Positions 6,616-16,016 of a stretch of DNA of 20,518 nt are shown here, one piece after another; within the stretch, counting starts at the first letter, position 1; every line of letters starts with the position of its first letter. This DNA comes from Clostridia bacterium (GTDB lineage Bacteria > Bacillota > Clostridia > Christensenellales > CAG-917). The translations under genes were made by a program, and so were the position numbers. Under the pieces are notes generated by a model that ran no database searches, had not been told where the DNA came from, and worked only from the letters and a program-made list of their open reading frames with translations. Location: the NCBI GenBank assembly GCA_900754695.1, contig CAAEDU010000017.1, forward strand, positions 1 through 20,518, read 5' to 3'.

Positions 6616-8553
6616 ATGGCAAAGACGACGGTGTTTTTCGACAGAGACAGGGACATCTTCTTTGTCCGCACGGAAAAGACGGTAGGGCGCGTCTACGCAC
6701 TGCCGGCTTACGGCGCCATGCCGCCGGAAGAAGTGCGCGCCGAGCTCAAAGCCGATTTCGAGGCGTATAAGAAAGCGAACGGGGAGATCCCCGAATATGC
6801 GTTCGCGGATGCGTGGCGCGCCGTGATAGAAAAAGCCAACAGCGAGGCGAAGACCGTGGTGCGCCGCTATGTCTCGGACGGCGTCGACGGCGCGTTGAAG
6901 ACCCCGGGCAGAGCGCTCGACGCCGCGATCAAAGATGCGGAAGAGAGGTGCGCCGACGATTGGCGGGAGATTCCGGAAAGTTCTTCCGACGCCGTCCGTG
7001 AAGCGCTTGCCGGGATGCGCGCCGAGGTGTTCTACACCGTCACGCACTGCGACAGGTGCGGGGCGGTGGAAGTGCGCGCGGGCATCTCCGACCACGAATA
7101 CAACACCCGGGAAGCGAAGTGTCCCAAGTGCGGAGAGACGCTCTCGGGCGATCGGGTGCTCCGCTTCGGCAGAGACGGGTCATCGGACGCGAAGAGCAGG
7201 GCGATCGTGGAGGCGGAAAGCATGCGCTCGCGGCGCAAAAGGGAGGAAAGACGCCCGCGCGTCACGGTGTTCCGCTATAAAAATACCATATATACCTGCG
7301 ATCCCGTCAGGTGCGGCATGTTGAACGAGCGGCTCTACAAGGACTGCGCGGCGGACGAGGTGTTCGCCCTCACTAAGGACGGGCTCGCGTTCCGTCCCTC
7401 ATACAGGGGCTACATCGAAGCGGTCGCAAAAAAGGGCGGCAAGGTGTATGAGAGCATCCTGGCATCGGAGAGGAGACTTCTCTCCGAGCTTGGCGAGATC
7501 GCGGAGGAGGATGGGCTCGGCATGGCGTTTTATGTCTACATCGCCGAGCACGTCTTCAACGGAAAGGAACTGCCCCTTCACATAAAGGGAGAGGACGGTG
7601 AGGACTATGCCTTCAAGAGCGTGCGGAACTACGCATCCGCGCTTGCCGCACTCGTCGGCTCCCCGAAGGCGGAGAGAATGGCGGCGCTCTTTTCCGAGCA
7701 CACCTGCGGCAGGTTCTTCAAAGACTACGAGTGCACTTCGACGGAGCTTTCCAGGCTGATCTTCGAGCATACGGGATCCTTCGTCATCTTCTCGGAGGAG
7801 GAGAAGGCGGGCAGGGACATGGGCAGGTCCTTCCTTAAAGACCTTCCCGTCCCCTGTCCCGAGGAGGAGGTGCGGCTGAAATTCGACTTTATGAACGCGG
7901 TCTCGGAGGACGAGGCGTTCTGGGACAAGGTCAAAGGCGGGGCGGAGCGCGGCGAGTGTCCGACGGGCAACACGCCCTATGCCGCGCTCTGCCACTACGC
8001 CTTCGCCATCGGCGGGCATACGCGCCTGCGCTATCTCTCGCTGGACATCGAAAACGCCGAAGAAGGGTTTTCATACATCAGAAACGTTGTCATAAACGCC
8101 TATATCAGGCAGAAGAGCGGCGAGGACAGGGCGAAGTTCAAAGATCTCGTCGCGCTGTTCGGAGAGAGGGAGCTGGTGTTTTCTCTCACCGCCGTGTGTG
8201 GCTATATGGTGAACGGCGAAAACTTCGTCGACACCCTTTCGAGGCTGCTCCCTCCCGTGAGCGAGGACGGAGTGCCGTCCGTTGAGACCTACCTTACGTG
8301 TCTTGACAAAATAGGGCGGGACACCCTCATCGTGTTCGGGGGCAGGGCGGACACCCTGAGCGGGCATGTGAAAAGGCTCGCGGGACGGAAGGACGCGGAA
8401 GACCTTGCGGCGTCTCCCGACATCGCGGCGCTGTTCGGCAAGGTCTACGGCGCGAGCGAACGTGACGAGAGAGAGAAAGCACGGGACGCTTTCGACAAAA
8501 TGAAAAGATCGCTTGCCGCTCCCGATGAGGACGGAAAGGAAGGGAAAAAATGA
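6616..8553 (+). CDS. Zinc-ribbon protein of unknown function
   Basis: A 645-residue soluble protein without a recognised enzyme domain. Residues 145-172 form a clear four-Cys zinc ribbon (C145-x2-C148, C169-x2-C172), followed by a basic patch rich in Arg and Lys around 200-215 (RSRRKREERRPR). The C-terminal 350 residues look helical and repeat-like, and the tail is charged and Lys-rich. I chose ATG 6616, one base after the upstream stop, because the GAGGGGG motif lies just before it; the alternative TTG at 6601 lacks a binding site. It overlaps the next gene by four bases. The ribbon plus basic patch could bind nucleic acid or a protein partner; the sequence does not decide. Confidence 0.8.
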   Translation: MAKTTVFFDRDRDIFFVRTEKTVGRVYALPAYGAMPPEEVRAELKADFEAYKKANGEIPEYAFADAWRAVIEKANSEAKTVVRRYVSDGVDGALKTPGRALDAAIKDAEERCADDWREIPESSSDAVREALAGMRAEVFYTVTHCDRCGAVEVRAGISDHEYNTREAKCPKCGETLSGDRVLRFGRDGSSDAKSRAIVEAESMRSRRKREERRPRVTVFRYKNTIYTCDPVRCGMLNERLYKDCAADEVFALTKDGLAFRPSYRGYIEAVAKKGGKVYESILASERRLLSELGEIAEEDGLGMAFYVYIAEHVFNGKELPLHIKGEDGEDYAFKSVRNYASALAALVGSPKAERMAALFSEHTCGRFFKDYECTSTELSRLIFEHTGSFVIFSEEEKAGRDMGRSFLKDLPVPCPEEEVRLKFDFMNAVSEDEAFWDKVKGGAERGECPTGNTPYAALCHYAFAIGGHTRLRYLSLDIENAEEGFSYIRNVVINAYIRQKSGEDRAKFKDLVALFGERELVFSLTAVCGYMVNGENFVDTLSRLLPPVSEDGVPSVETYLTCLDKIGRDTLIVFGGRADTLSGHVKRLAGRKDAEDLAASPDIAALFGKVYGASERDEREKARDAFDKMKRSLAAPDEDGKEGKK

Positions 8554-10484
8554 GCGGACCGAAGAGATATAAGTTCTATGCGTCTTCCGACGAGGAAGCG
8601 GAAGAGATAGTCGCGCGGTTTGCGGCGTTTTCGCACGGGGTGCGTGCGTATGTGCGCGACGGCGAGATCGTGGTCGAACAGGCGCGCTACGACAACACGA
8701 TGTCCTTCTCCGAGATAAGCGCTGCGGTGGAGAAGTGCAGAAAAAAGTACCGCGAGGACGAGAGGATGCGCAAGCTGATCGCCGCGGAAAAGGAGAGAGC
8801 GGCGCAGGAGATCCGCGCGGCATTCGACCGTGCCCGCACCGCGGCAGCAGCCCGCGTCGCGGAGGCTGAGACGGAACTCAAGCGTTGCGAAACTCTCAAA
8901 AGAGAGATGTCGCGTGCCTCCTATTCCACCCCTTTCGGCGACTTTTCCATGAGGTCGCGCACGGGAGCGATTGATGACGCGATGCGCGACATTTCGAGCG
9001 AGATCTCTTCCGCCGCGGCGGAGAAGTCCCGCCTGGACGCGGCGGAGAAGGATGCGGTGGAAGCCGTGTACGCCTGCGACGGCTTGCAGGCGATAGAGCG
9101 CGCGGAGCGCTCGGGCAAAGCGGTCTCCGTCCCCGCGCCCGACGCCTCCCGCAGAGTGGACGACATTGAAGAGAAGCTCGGCGAGGATCGCGACAGGCTG
9201 AAAGCCTTCGTCGGTTTTCTCCGCTCGCTGGACGGCATGGTGGAGCGGAAGGGCATGTCGGGCTACCGCGACAGGCTGAAGAGCGTCGTGGAGGGGACCG
9301 ACCCCTTTGCGGCGGGCGCCGCGGACGCTGTCGCCGCCGCGTTTGAAAAGATGTGCGCGGAAGAGGCGTATGTGCGCGAGGGCGAGAAAGCTCTCCGCGC
9401 GGAGCGTGCCGCAGCGGCGGCGGGAGATGAGGCGGCGCGCCTTTCGGAAGAGATCGCGGCTCTGCTCCGTCCCGTCAGAGCGACGGAGGCGGTCTTTGCG
9501 GACATCCGCTGCGCCAACGAGGAGAGGAGCGACGCGCTCATCGGGAAGTGCGAGAGCCTGCTTGCGGAACTCGACGCCATGCGTTATCGACCTAAAGACA
9601 GGCTGATGCACACGGAAAGACTGCGTAAAACCATCGAAAGGTGCAAAAAGACCAGGAACATGACCGTCACCCCGGACATCCTCAGAAGGGCGGCGAGCGA
9701 GCTTGCGCTCATCGGGAAAGAGGGCGCGGAAGAGGAGAAACTCTATCTCGCTTTCGCGGAGGCGCAGGGGCGCTTCAAGAGGGTGTATGCCGAATTCTGC
9801 GCCGCGACGAGCGGCGAAGGTTCCGCCGTGGACGACCAAGGGGATTATCTCGGGTCTCTTGCGGAGGAGGAGTTTTCTCCGAAGCGCGCGGGGGAGCAGA
9901 CGGCGGAACTCGAAGAGGTCGCCGCGCGGCTCGCCGACGTGGTGGGAGAGTTCAAACAGAACGCCTTCTGCAGCTCCATGCACACGGTGTGCTCCGACCG
10001 CGGGCACGCGGTCTTTTCGACGGAGCGCAAGGGCAGGGACATGCATGTGAACTATGTGCGCCGCGGCGAAAGGGGCGCCATGTTCGATGTCACGTGCGCT
10101 CCCGACGGCAGCATGGAGATGTTCCCGCGCGCGGTCATCCTGCACAACGGCACGAGACTGCTCGACGCCGACGGACTGCGCCGCGTGCACGAGACCTGCA
10201 AATGGACGGACGACATCGCCGACGCATTCCGAAAGATGAACTTCCCGCCCTCGCAGTATGAGGAGATATACGGCGAGGCGCGCGACGCGCTCTTCACCGA
10301 CGCGGGGTGTTTCAGGCTCGAGACTTATGAGGATTCCGTGCGCTATCTCAGGCTCTGCGGCTATTCCGAGGAGGAGATCGCGGCGCTGGTCGGCTGTGCC
10401 GAGCCTGCGGCTGTCCATGAGACAGAGAGCACGGGACGGCACCGCGCCGCAGCCCGGAGCCGGTACATCGACGGAGACAGGTGA
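8550..10484 (+). CDS. Coiled-coil protein of unknown function
   Basis: A 644-residue cytosolic protein. A short N-terminal alpha/beta region (1-50) is followed by long Ala/Glu/Arg-rich heptad-like helices (about 55-120, 140-175, 195-235 and 260-330) typical of coiled coils, and by a more globular C-terminal domain from about 470 with CSSMHT and DVTC segments. It ends in an Arg-rich tail. No catalytic motif, P-loop or membrane segment is visible. It is translationally coupled on both sides (ATGA at 8550-8553; GTGA at 10481-10484). A scaffold role linking the ATPase and GTPase parts of the operon is inferred from structure and position only. Confidence 0.78.
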   Translation: MSGPKRYKFYASSDEEAEEIVARFAAFSHGVRAYVRDGEIVVEQARYDNTMSFSEISAAVEKCRKKYREDERMRKLIAAEKERAAQEIRAAFDRARTAAAARVAEAETELKRCETLKREMSRASYSTPFGDFSMRSRTGAIDDAMRDISSEISSAAAEKSRLDAAEKDAVEAVYACDGLQAIERAERSGKAVSVPAPDASRRVDDIEEKLGEDRDRLKAFVGFLRSLDGMVERKGMSGYRDRLKSVVEGTDPFAAGAADAVAAAFEKMCAEEAYVREGEKALRAERAAAAAGDEAARLSEEIAALLRPVRATEAVFADIRCANEERSDALIGKCESLLAELDAMRYRPKDRLMHTERLRKTIERCKKTRNMTVTPDILRRAASELALIGKEGAEEEKLYLAFAEAQGRFKRVYAEFCAATSGEGSAVDDQGDYLGSLAEEEFSPKRAGEQTAELEEVAARLADVVGEFKQNAFCSSMHTVCSDRGHAVFSTERKGRDMHVNYVRRGERGAMFDVTCAPDGSMEMFPRAVILHNGTRLLDADGLRRVHETCKWTDDIADAFRKMNFPPSQYEEIYGEARDALFTDAGCFRLETYEDSVRYLRLCGYSEEEIAALVGCAEPAAVHETESTGRHRAAARSRYIDGDR

Positions 10485-11083
10485 TGCAGCTGGGGAAGGT
10501 GCTCTATCCGGTGACCGCTCTGGGCCCCGGGAAGCGCGCGGGGATATGGTTCCTCGGGTGCGCGCGCGGCTGCGCGGGCTGTTCCAACCCGGAATTGCAG
10601 CCCTTCGACAAGAGCAAGGAGACGGACGTCGCCAAGGTGTGCGGACTGGTGCGTTCCTTCGGTTGCACGCGGGTGACGGTGTCGGGCGGCGAGCCCTTCT
10701 TGCAGGCGGAGGAGCTGGACAGGTTGCTCGCGGGGCTTGAAGAGATCGGCGTCACGGACATCCTTGTGTACACGGGCTACACGTTGGAGGAGCTCGGGCG
10801 CGAGTTCGGAGAGCTTGCGGAGCGCATCCTCTCCCGCGTGACGGTGCTCGTGGACGGCGAGTTCAGAAAGGAGCTTTGCGACGAAGTGCCGCTGAGGGGC
10901 TCGTCCAATCAGCGCGTCATCGTGCTGGATGAGGCTTATCGGCGGGAGTATGAGGAGTATATGCGACAAGAGAGACGGGTGGATGTGTTCGGGTTCGCGC
11001 ACGAGACGCACTTCATCGGCATCCCGCCCGAGGACTACGATCGGCTGTACGCCGGTCTCATAAAAAGCGAGGGGCAAAAATGA
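10484..11083 (+). CDS. Small radical-SAM/4Fe-4S activase-like protein
   Basis: A 199-residue protein resembling the radical-SAM activating enzymes of anaerobic ribonucleotide reductase and pyruvate formate-lyase. It has the cluster motif C26-x3-C30-x2-C33 in the WFLGCARGCAGCSNPE context and the SAM-binding GGEP at 68-71, and a following VYTGYTLEEL segment typical of NrdG-like proteins. It is a little longer than NrdG (about 155). Such enzymes cleave S-adenosylmethionine to a 5'-deoxyadenosyl radical. No glycyl-radical enzyme lies in the window, so its target is unknown. I chose ATG 10484 (GGAG seven bases upstream) over GTG 10481. It overlaps the upstream stop by one base and the GTPase start by four. 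Confidence 0.85.
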   Translation: MQLGKVLYPVTALGPGKRAGIWFLGCARGCAGCSNPELQPFDKSKETDVAKVCGLVRSFGCTRVTVSGGEPFLQAEELDRLLAGLEEIGVTDILVYTGYTLEELGREFGELAERILSRVTVLVDGEFRKELCDEVPLRGSSNQRVIVLDEAYRREYEEYMRQERRVDVFGFAHETHFIGIPPEDYDRLYAGLIKSEGQK

Positions 11084-13182
11084 GTGAGTTTTATTTCGAC
11101 TATCAATGCATAGCCATGAACGGCGGCGCGTCGGACGCCGCGGCGACGGACAAAGCGCTCAGGTTCTACCTCTTCCAGGACTACGACAGCAAGGCGCACG
11201 AGATGTGCGTGCAGGTCTACGTGCCCCGGGATATGCAGGACAGATATTGCGGCGCAAGGATATATTTCTCGCCCAACGGCATCGACCTTCCGGACCTTAA
11301 AGACAAGACGTTCGAGTTCGTGCCCATGAGCAGGGAGGATCAGCGCAGCGACTCATATTACATCCGCGACAACAACTCCGTCTTCATCAAGGGGAGAGGG
11401 GGCACTCTTTCGGGGAGCGGCATCATCGCCTTCGTGCGCTCGGACGGCATGCACAGACCGTGGGAGATCATGCCCAGGGAAGAGGACTCGTACAAGTTCG
11501 TCGTCAATTACGCGAAAAAGGACATCATCTCCTACGTCATCGAGGAGCACAAGTCGCTGCTCTACGTCAAGGTGATCTATCCTCTCATCCGCCGCGACAT
11601 CGCGCTGCGCGTGGTCTGGAACGGCGGGAGCAAGCCCATGCTCATCGGCGACAGGGAAAAGGAGGAGAACATCCTGAAAAACGACAAGGGCGAGCCCTTC
11701 GAGATCGTGCTCAAAGCGAGAGGACGCACGGAGGACTTTGAAAGGGAGCTCCTCCCTCTCGGCGGCGTCAAGGCGGACAAGGCGGATTTCCGTCTTGTCT
11801 TTGCGGATGAGGCGGAGAGCAGCTATTATCTGCTCGCGGACGAGTCGGACTACACCCTGGAGGACAGGGCTGCCCGCAAAAAGGAGCTCGGGAGAGAGCG
11901 GAAGGAGCGCTCCGCGAGCCGCAGATGCCCCTATTGCGGCAGGAATATCGTGGTCCTGAGCAATTCGACAAAAGGGGTGGACGTGCGCGGCTGCGACGGA
12001 TGGCAGATCGCCTCCAAGTCGACGGACAGCAGGCTTCGTGACAGGAGAGTCCTGGCATGCAACGCCGACCTCATCGCCGCTTCCACGGACGACGCGGGGG
12101 TGGTGTGGTTCCCGGCGGAGCACCCCGTCATCCCGGACGGTTATCTCTCCCTCCCGTCCATGAACGTCGTCGTCGCGGGTCCCACGGGCTCGGGCAAGAC
12201 CATCTTCCTCTCCTCGGTGATGAACATCAGAGCGGGAGAGGGCAACGTTGTCAAGGCGGATCCTTTCATCCTGCAGCAGATCGCCAACACGTTCGACAGG
12301 ACGCGCGGGGACAAGACGGTGTCCGAGGTGGCGTTCGACAACATCGTGATCGACAAGGATACCGGCTATTGTCACATCGGCAACGACATGGAGTTCAACC
12401 GCAACGCGACCGTCTCCGTGGACTACGCGAGCGCCAACGTGAAGAGCAGATATCTGCTTTCCGTGGGCGGGACGACGGAGTCCAACACCTCGCCCGCGGA
12501 AGCGCGCAAACTCTCATGGCAGCCCCTCGGTTTCAGGATGGGCAACATGGGCTTTGTCTATTTTTATGACGTCCCGGGCGAAAAATTCAAGGGCGACGAC
12601 CGCGACAAGCTGCGCTCGGTGGACATGGCGGACTGTTTCATCGCCGTTGTGGACGGCAATTCCACGGCGGCGAGTTCCACCCCGCTCAGGCAGATGAAGG
12701 ACTGCCTGGACAGGCTCGAGGAGATGGCGGTGGATCCCGGCAAACTCAGGCTCGCGGACATGCCCATCGCGGTGGTGCTCACCAAGCACGACACGAGGCT
12801 TGCGGAATATGCGGTGTCGGGCGCGGGCGGCGCAGACAGGGCGGACTGCTTTGACGAGAACTGCCACATCGTGAGGGAGGACGTCCTCGGCATGATGCCC
12901 AAAAACGGCGTCTACCGCGGCAGCGCGCTGGAGAGGCACATCGAGTGTTCGAGCTATGAGCTGGAGCACTTCCTGCGCCGCAACGAGGCGAGGCTGCTCG
13001 ATGAGATCAAGAAGAAATACCGCAACATCAAGTTCTTCACCTGCTCGGCGCTGGGCAGCAACGAATGCCTCAGCGAGACGGATAATGCGGCTGTCAAGAA
13101 GGTGCTCTTCCGTCCCCGCAGGCTGCGCGTCGAGCTGCCCTTGATCTGGCTCATGTATCAGGAAGGGCTCATCAGGAGGTAA
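11080..13182 (+). CDS. Zinc-ribbon P-loop GTPase, double-GTPase (DO-GTPase2)-like
   Basis: A 700-residue protein with a beta-rich N-terminal region of about 280 residues that I do not recognise, a zinc ribbon beginning CPYCG (C283, C286, with C305 and C327 as likely further ligands), then a TRAFAC-like GTPase domain. Its G motifs are G1 GPTGSGKT (367-374), G3 DVPG (497-500), G4 TKHD (568-571, the form specific for guanine) and G5 SALG (656-659). A zinc ribbon ahead of this type of G domain, next to a GAP1-like gene, matches the double-GTPase group known from predicted conflict systems; that family name is from memory. It would bind and hydrolyse GTP in the cytosol and work with the protein encoded two bases downstream. 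It is coupled to the radical-SAM gene by ATGA. Confidence 0.82.
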   Translation: MSEFYFDYQCIAMNGGASDAAATDKALRFYLFQDYDSKAHEMCVQVYVPRDMQDRYCGARIYFSPNGIDLPDLKDKTFEFVPMSREDQRSDSYYIRDNNSVFIKGRGGTLSGSGIIAFVRSDGMHRPWEIMPREEDSYKFVVNYAKKDIISYVIEEHKSLLYVKVIYPLIRRDIALRVVWNGGSKPMLIGDREKEENILKNDKGEPFEIVLKARGRTEDFERELLPLGGVKADKADFRLVFADEAESSYYLLADESDYTLEDRAARKKELGRERKERSASRRCPYCGRNIVVLSNSTKGVDVRGCDGWQIASKSTDSRLRDRRVLACNADLIAASTDDAGVVWFPAEHPVIPDGYLSLPSMNVVVAGPTGSGKTIFLSSVMNIRAGEGNVVKADPFILQQIANTFDRTRGDKTVSEVAFDNIVIDKDTGYCHIGNDMEFNRNATVSVDYASANVKSRYLLSVGGTTESNTSPAEARKLSWQPLGFRMGNMGFVYFYDVPGEKFKGDDRDKLRSVDMADCFIAVVDGNSTAASSTPLRQMKDCLDRLEEMAVDPGKLRLADMPIAVVLTKHDTRLAEYAVSGAGGADRADCFDENCHIVREDVLGMMPKNGVYRGSALERHIECSSYELEHFLRRNEARLLDEIKKKYRNIKFFTCSALGSNECLSETDNAAVKKVLFRPRRLRVELPLIWLMYQEGLIRR

Positions 13183-13184
13183 TC

Positions 13185-16004
13185 ATGGCGAAATTCATCG
13201 AATGTATCAAGGCGTATGTCTACAACACCACCTATGCGGGCACGGCGTCCGGCATGGGGCACTCCGTCTACAACGTCTCCGAAAACATCGACCTCGCCGA
13301 GCTCGGTGCGATCAACGCCGCCATGAGCGTGCAGAGGACATTCCCGCAGCTGGACAGCCTGGATGCGGAGAGGGGAGTGGTGATGAGCGGCACCGCAACT
13401 GTCCCGGATCCTTCCGCCGTGTCCTTCTCCTATTCGCCCTCCGCAAAGGAGGGAGCGCCCCGGGTGCTCGTGCGCTCGTGCATGCGCGCGTCGCTTGCCG
13501 ACCATGTCATGCTGCGCGGCACCAAGGAGCTCGACCACGCGGTGCTCGTCTTCGACATGAACGAGGAGGACTATGCGGTGGATTATCTTTCCTCCGACGT
13601 ATTCCTCCGCAACAACGACATAAAAGGGGAGTTCGTCGCAAAGCCGAGCGGCGGCGACATCATGCGCGAGGAACAGCCCGAGCGCCTTCCCGTCATCACG
13701 GAAAGTGAGTTCGTTTCCCGTCCGATCACGGCTTCCGAGCTGGGGAGCGACGAGGAGCGCAGGGCGGCGGCGCGCATCCTTGACGCCGTGCTCTCCGTAA
13801 AAAGGGAGGAGAAAGTCGGGAGGACGGCATTTGTCGTCTATGCTCCGGAAGAGCGCGAGCGCGTGTGCAAACTCATCTTTGCCGCGCTCAAACTGCTCCC
13901 GCCTGCCCTTGCCAACCAAGTCTCTTTCATGACCTGCGCGGGCAGTCTCGCGGCGGCGGGAGGCACCGACCTTGTCGGCATCCCCGCCACGGACGACGCT
14001 CTCGTCTACGGACTGGGCATGAGAGGGACTGTGGTGGACCTGCGCCCGACTGCGAGCGAGGAGAAGTTCGCGACGCGCTATGCCAAGTTCATCGCGGACG
14101 CGGACTACACCATCCTCGAGGCGTGGTTCACGGACCGCGGCAGATATTTCGGCAACGTGACAAAGTTCGGCAGCCCGGACAGGCTCATCGCCTATTTCGA
14201 GCACCTCTATCCCAAGACCTCGGTGGACCATCCGAAAGAGTTTTCGGACGAACTCGCGGAGCACGCCGCCCTCGTCGACAAGGACTTCGGCGTGGTGTGT
14301 CAGGTGGAAGGGGAGGTCTTCAACCAGCTCGACTCTCTTGCAAGAAGGACGGAGGAGTTGCTCCCCCTCCTGACCGTGTGCGAAAAACGCACCGTACAGG
14401 GCATCTTCATGAGCCTCGGGAGCATCGCGGAGAAATATCTCAAAGAGTTCGGAGAACCGCATGACGGCATAGTGGACGCGCTCTACGGCATCGCGTTCGG
14501 CAAAGGGAGCGACGACGCCGCTCTCAGACTGTGGCACTTCGACATCCTTTCGTCGCAGAATGTCCGCGCTTTCGAGACGCTGGAAAACTGCGGCGACAAG
14601 ATCGAGAGCTATGTCGCAAAGCATTGGACGAGAGGAGGTTTCGACGCATTCTTTTCGGACTATCTCGCCTCCGAGCGCTATATGCACATCGCGGACAAGC
14701 AGGTCTTCTACATCCTGCAAAAATATCTCGGCGACCTGCGCGATCCCGCCACCGCGGCGGCGCGAGAAGGGCTTGCCGCAAAGTTCCTCGCCGTCAACAC
14801 GGACAGGTTCTCGGAGTTCGCCGCGGCGGCTCTTAACGGCAGGAACGACGTCGAAGACGCCTGCGCCTTCCTCATCGCATCCATGCCGAGAGCGGGGAAG
14901 AACGCTTCGCGGCAGGAGCAGGAGGTCTATCTCAAAGCGGCGGACGCTTTCGCCGCAGAAGTGACGGCAAGAGATGCGTGCAAACGCGCCATATCGTTCG
15001 TCTGCGGCGAGATGATGCCCTCGGGCTCTCTCAACAACGATCCCGTCATCCTTAGCTCGCTCCTCGCGCATCACGCGCCCGTCCCCGAGTTCAAGGCGGA
15101 CTTCGGGATCCTTGCCGACAAGCACGAGCAGGTCAAAGCCGCGATCGGCGATTATGCCGCGGACCCCTACATCGCCTCCTGCGCGTTCGGTTATGTCATG
15201 GACAAGATCATCGCGCCGGGCTATCCCGAGGCGGTGAGGCGCGTGGATCTTTCGCGTTACACCGAAGCATGGCGGGAGAGAATGCTCGCTTTCGCCGCCG
15301 ATTACGACGGCAAGCCCTACGGCGGGGAGGAGAGCGCGAAGTTCGTCGCCGCCGTCCGCGACCTTGTGGCGAGGTACGACGTGTTCAAAAAGCAGGAATC
15401 GCGGGAAAAGGTCCTGCGCGATTTCAGGACGGAATTCGTCGTGCGGGAGCTGCTGCTCCTCGGCAGGCGCACGGTGCGCTCCATCTTCACGGAGCACTTC
15501 GGCAAGAAAAAGACGGCGAAGATCTTCGCTCCGCTGAAAGGGGTGCCCCGCAAAGAGAGGCACTCAAAGTTCACGGAGCTTGCGGAGGCAGCCGCCGAGC
15601 AATATCTCAATGCCGACCACGTCCCCGCGGAGAAGAAGAGGAAGTTCGCTTCCGACGTGAGGGATGTCAAAGACAAGAGGACCTTGCAGTCCTACGGCAC
15701 GCTCGCCATGGACGCGAGCGGCGGCGTGATCGCCTCGATATTGGTCTTTGTCGGTTTTTTCGCGCTGTCATTCGTGCTGGGCGGGCTCATACGCACTTAC
15801 GTTGACGAGGGCTATTTCCGCGCGGCGTACATCGCGCTGTCCTTCGTCGTTGCGGGGGCGGGCGTGGTGCTCTATTGGTACAACTACGGCGACAGAAGAA
15901 AGAGGGCGGCGCTGCTCACCACGGTGTGGCAGACCGCGCTCGTGATGGTCGTGCTCATGGGCTGTTTCGTGCTCGTGCGTTTCCTGACGGGGACGCTGCT
16001 GTGA
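13185..16004 (+). CDS. GAP1-like GTPase-associated protein with three C-terminal membrane helices
   Basis: A 939-residue protein. The N-terminal 250 residues resemble the GTPase-associated protein 1 N-domain: an opening strand with YNTTYAG and SGMGHSVYNVSENID, and the segment LLPPALANQVSFMT (about 238-251), which matches the LP-x-x-x-R-x-x-SFSTY-like signature I associate with that family. The middle (300-840) is helical. Three hydrophobic helices at about 846-869, 881-902 and 908-936 end the protein, so most of it would face the cytosol from a membrane anchor. It starts two bases after the GTPase stop, with AGGAGG immediately upstream, which fits a GTPase/partner pair. The GAP1 assignment is from motif memory and is moderately sure; the membrane segments are clear. 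Confidence 0.75.
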   Translation: MAKFIECIKAYVYNTTYAGTASGMGHSVYNVSENIDLAELGAINAAMSVQRTFPQLDSLDAERGVVMSGTATVPDPSAVSFSYSPSAKEGAPRVLVRSCMRASLADHVMLRGTKELDHAVLVFDMNEEDYAVDYLSSDVFLRNNDIKGEFVAKPSGGDIMREEQPERLPVITESEFVSRPITASELGSDEERRAAARILDAVLSVKREEKVGRTAFVVYAPEERERVCKLIFAALKLLPPALANQVSFMTCAGSLAAAGGTDLVGIPATDDALVYGLGMRGTVVDLRPTASEEKFATRYAKFIADADYTILEAWFTDRGRYFGNVTKFGSPDRLIAYFEHLYPKTSVDHPKEFSDELAEHAALVDKDFGVVCQVEGEVFNQLDSLARRTEELLPLLTVCEKRTVQGIFMSLGSIAEKYLKEFGEPHDGIVDALYGIAFGKGSDDAALRLWHFDILSSQNVRAFETLENCGDKIESYVAKHWTRGGFDAFFSDYLASERYMHIADKQVFYILQKYLGDLRDPATAAAREGLAAKFLAVNTDRFSEFAAAALNGRNDVEDACAFLIASMPRAGKNASRQEQEVYLKAADAFAAEVTARDACKRAISFVCGEMMPSGSLNNDPVILSSLLAHHAPVPEFKADFGILADKHEQVKAAIGDYAADPYIASCAFGYVMDKIIAPGYPEAVRRVDLSRYTEAWRERMLAFAADYDGKPYGGEESAKFVAAVRDLVARYDVFKKQESREKVLRDFRTEFVVRELLLLGRRTVRSIFTEHFGKKKTAKIFAPLKGVPRKERHSKFTELAEAAAEQYLNADHVPAEKKRKFASDVRDVKDKRTLQSYGTLAMDASGGVIASILVFVGFFALSFVLGGLIRTYVDEGYFRAAYIALSFVVAGAGVVLYWYNYGDRRKRAALLTTVWQTALVMVVLMGCFVLVRFLTGTLL

Positions 16005-16016
16005 GAGGAGGGTATC

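Noticed and set aside
8445..10442. A 665-codon open frame on the minus strand
   Set aside because: Antisense shadow of the coiled-coil gene with no domain and no ribosome binding site.
13158..15563. An 801-codon open frame on the minus strand
   Set aside because: Antisense shadow of the GAP1-like gene from the same codon bias, with no recognisable domain; the plus-strand gene has matching membrane segments and a strong binding site.
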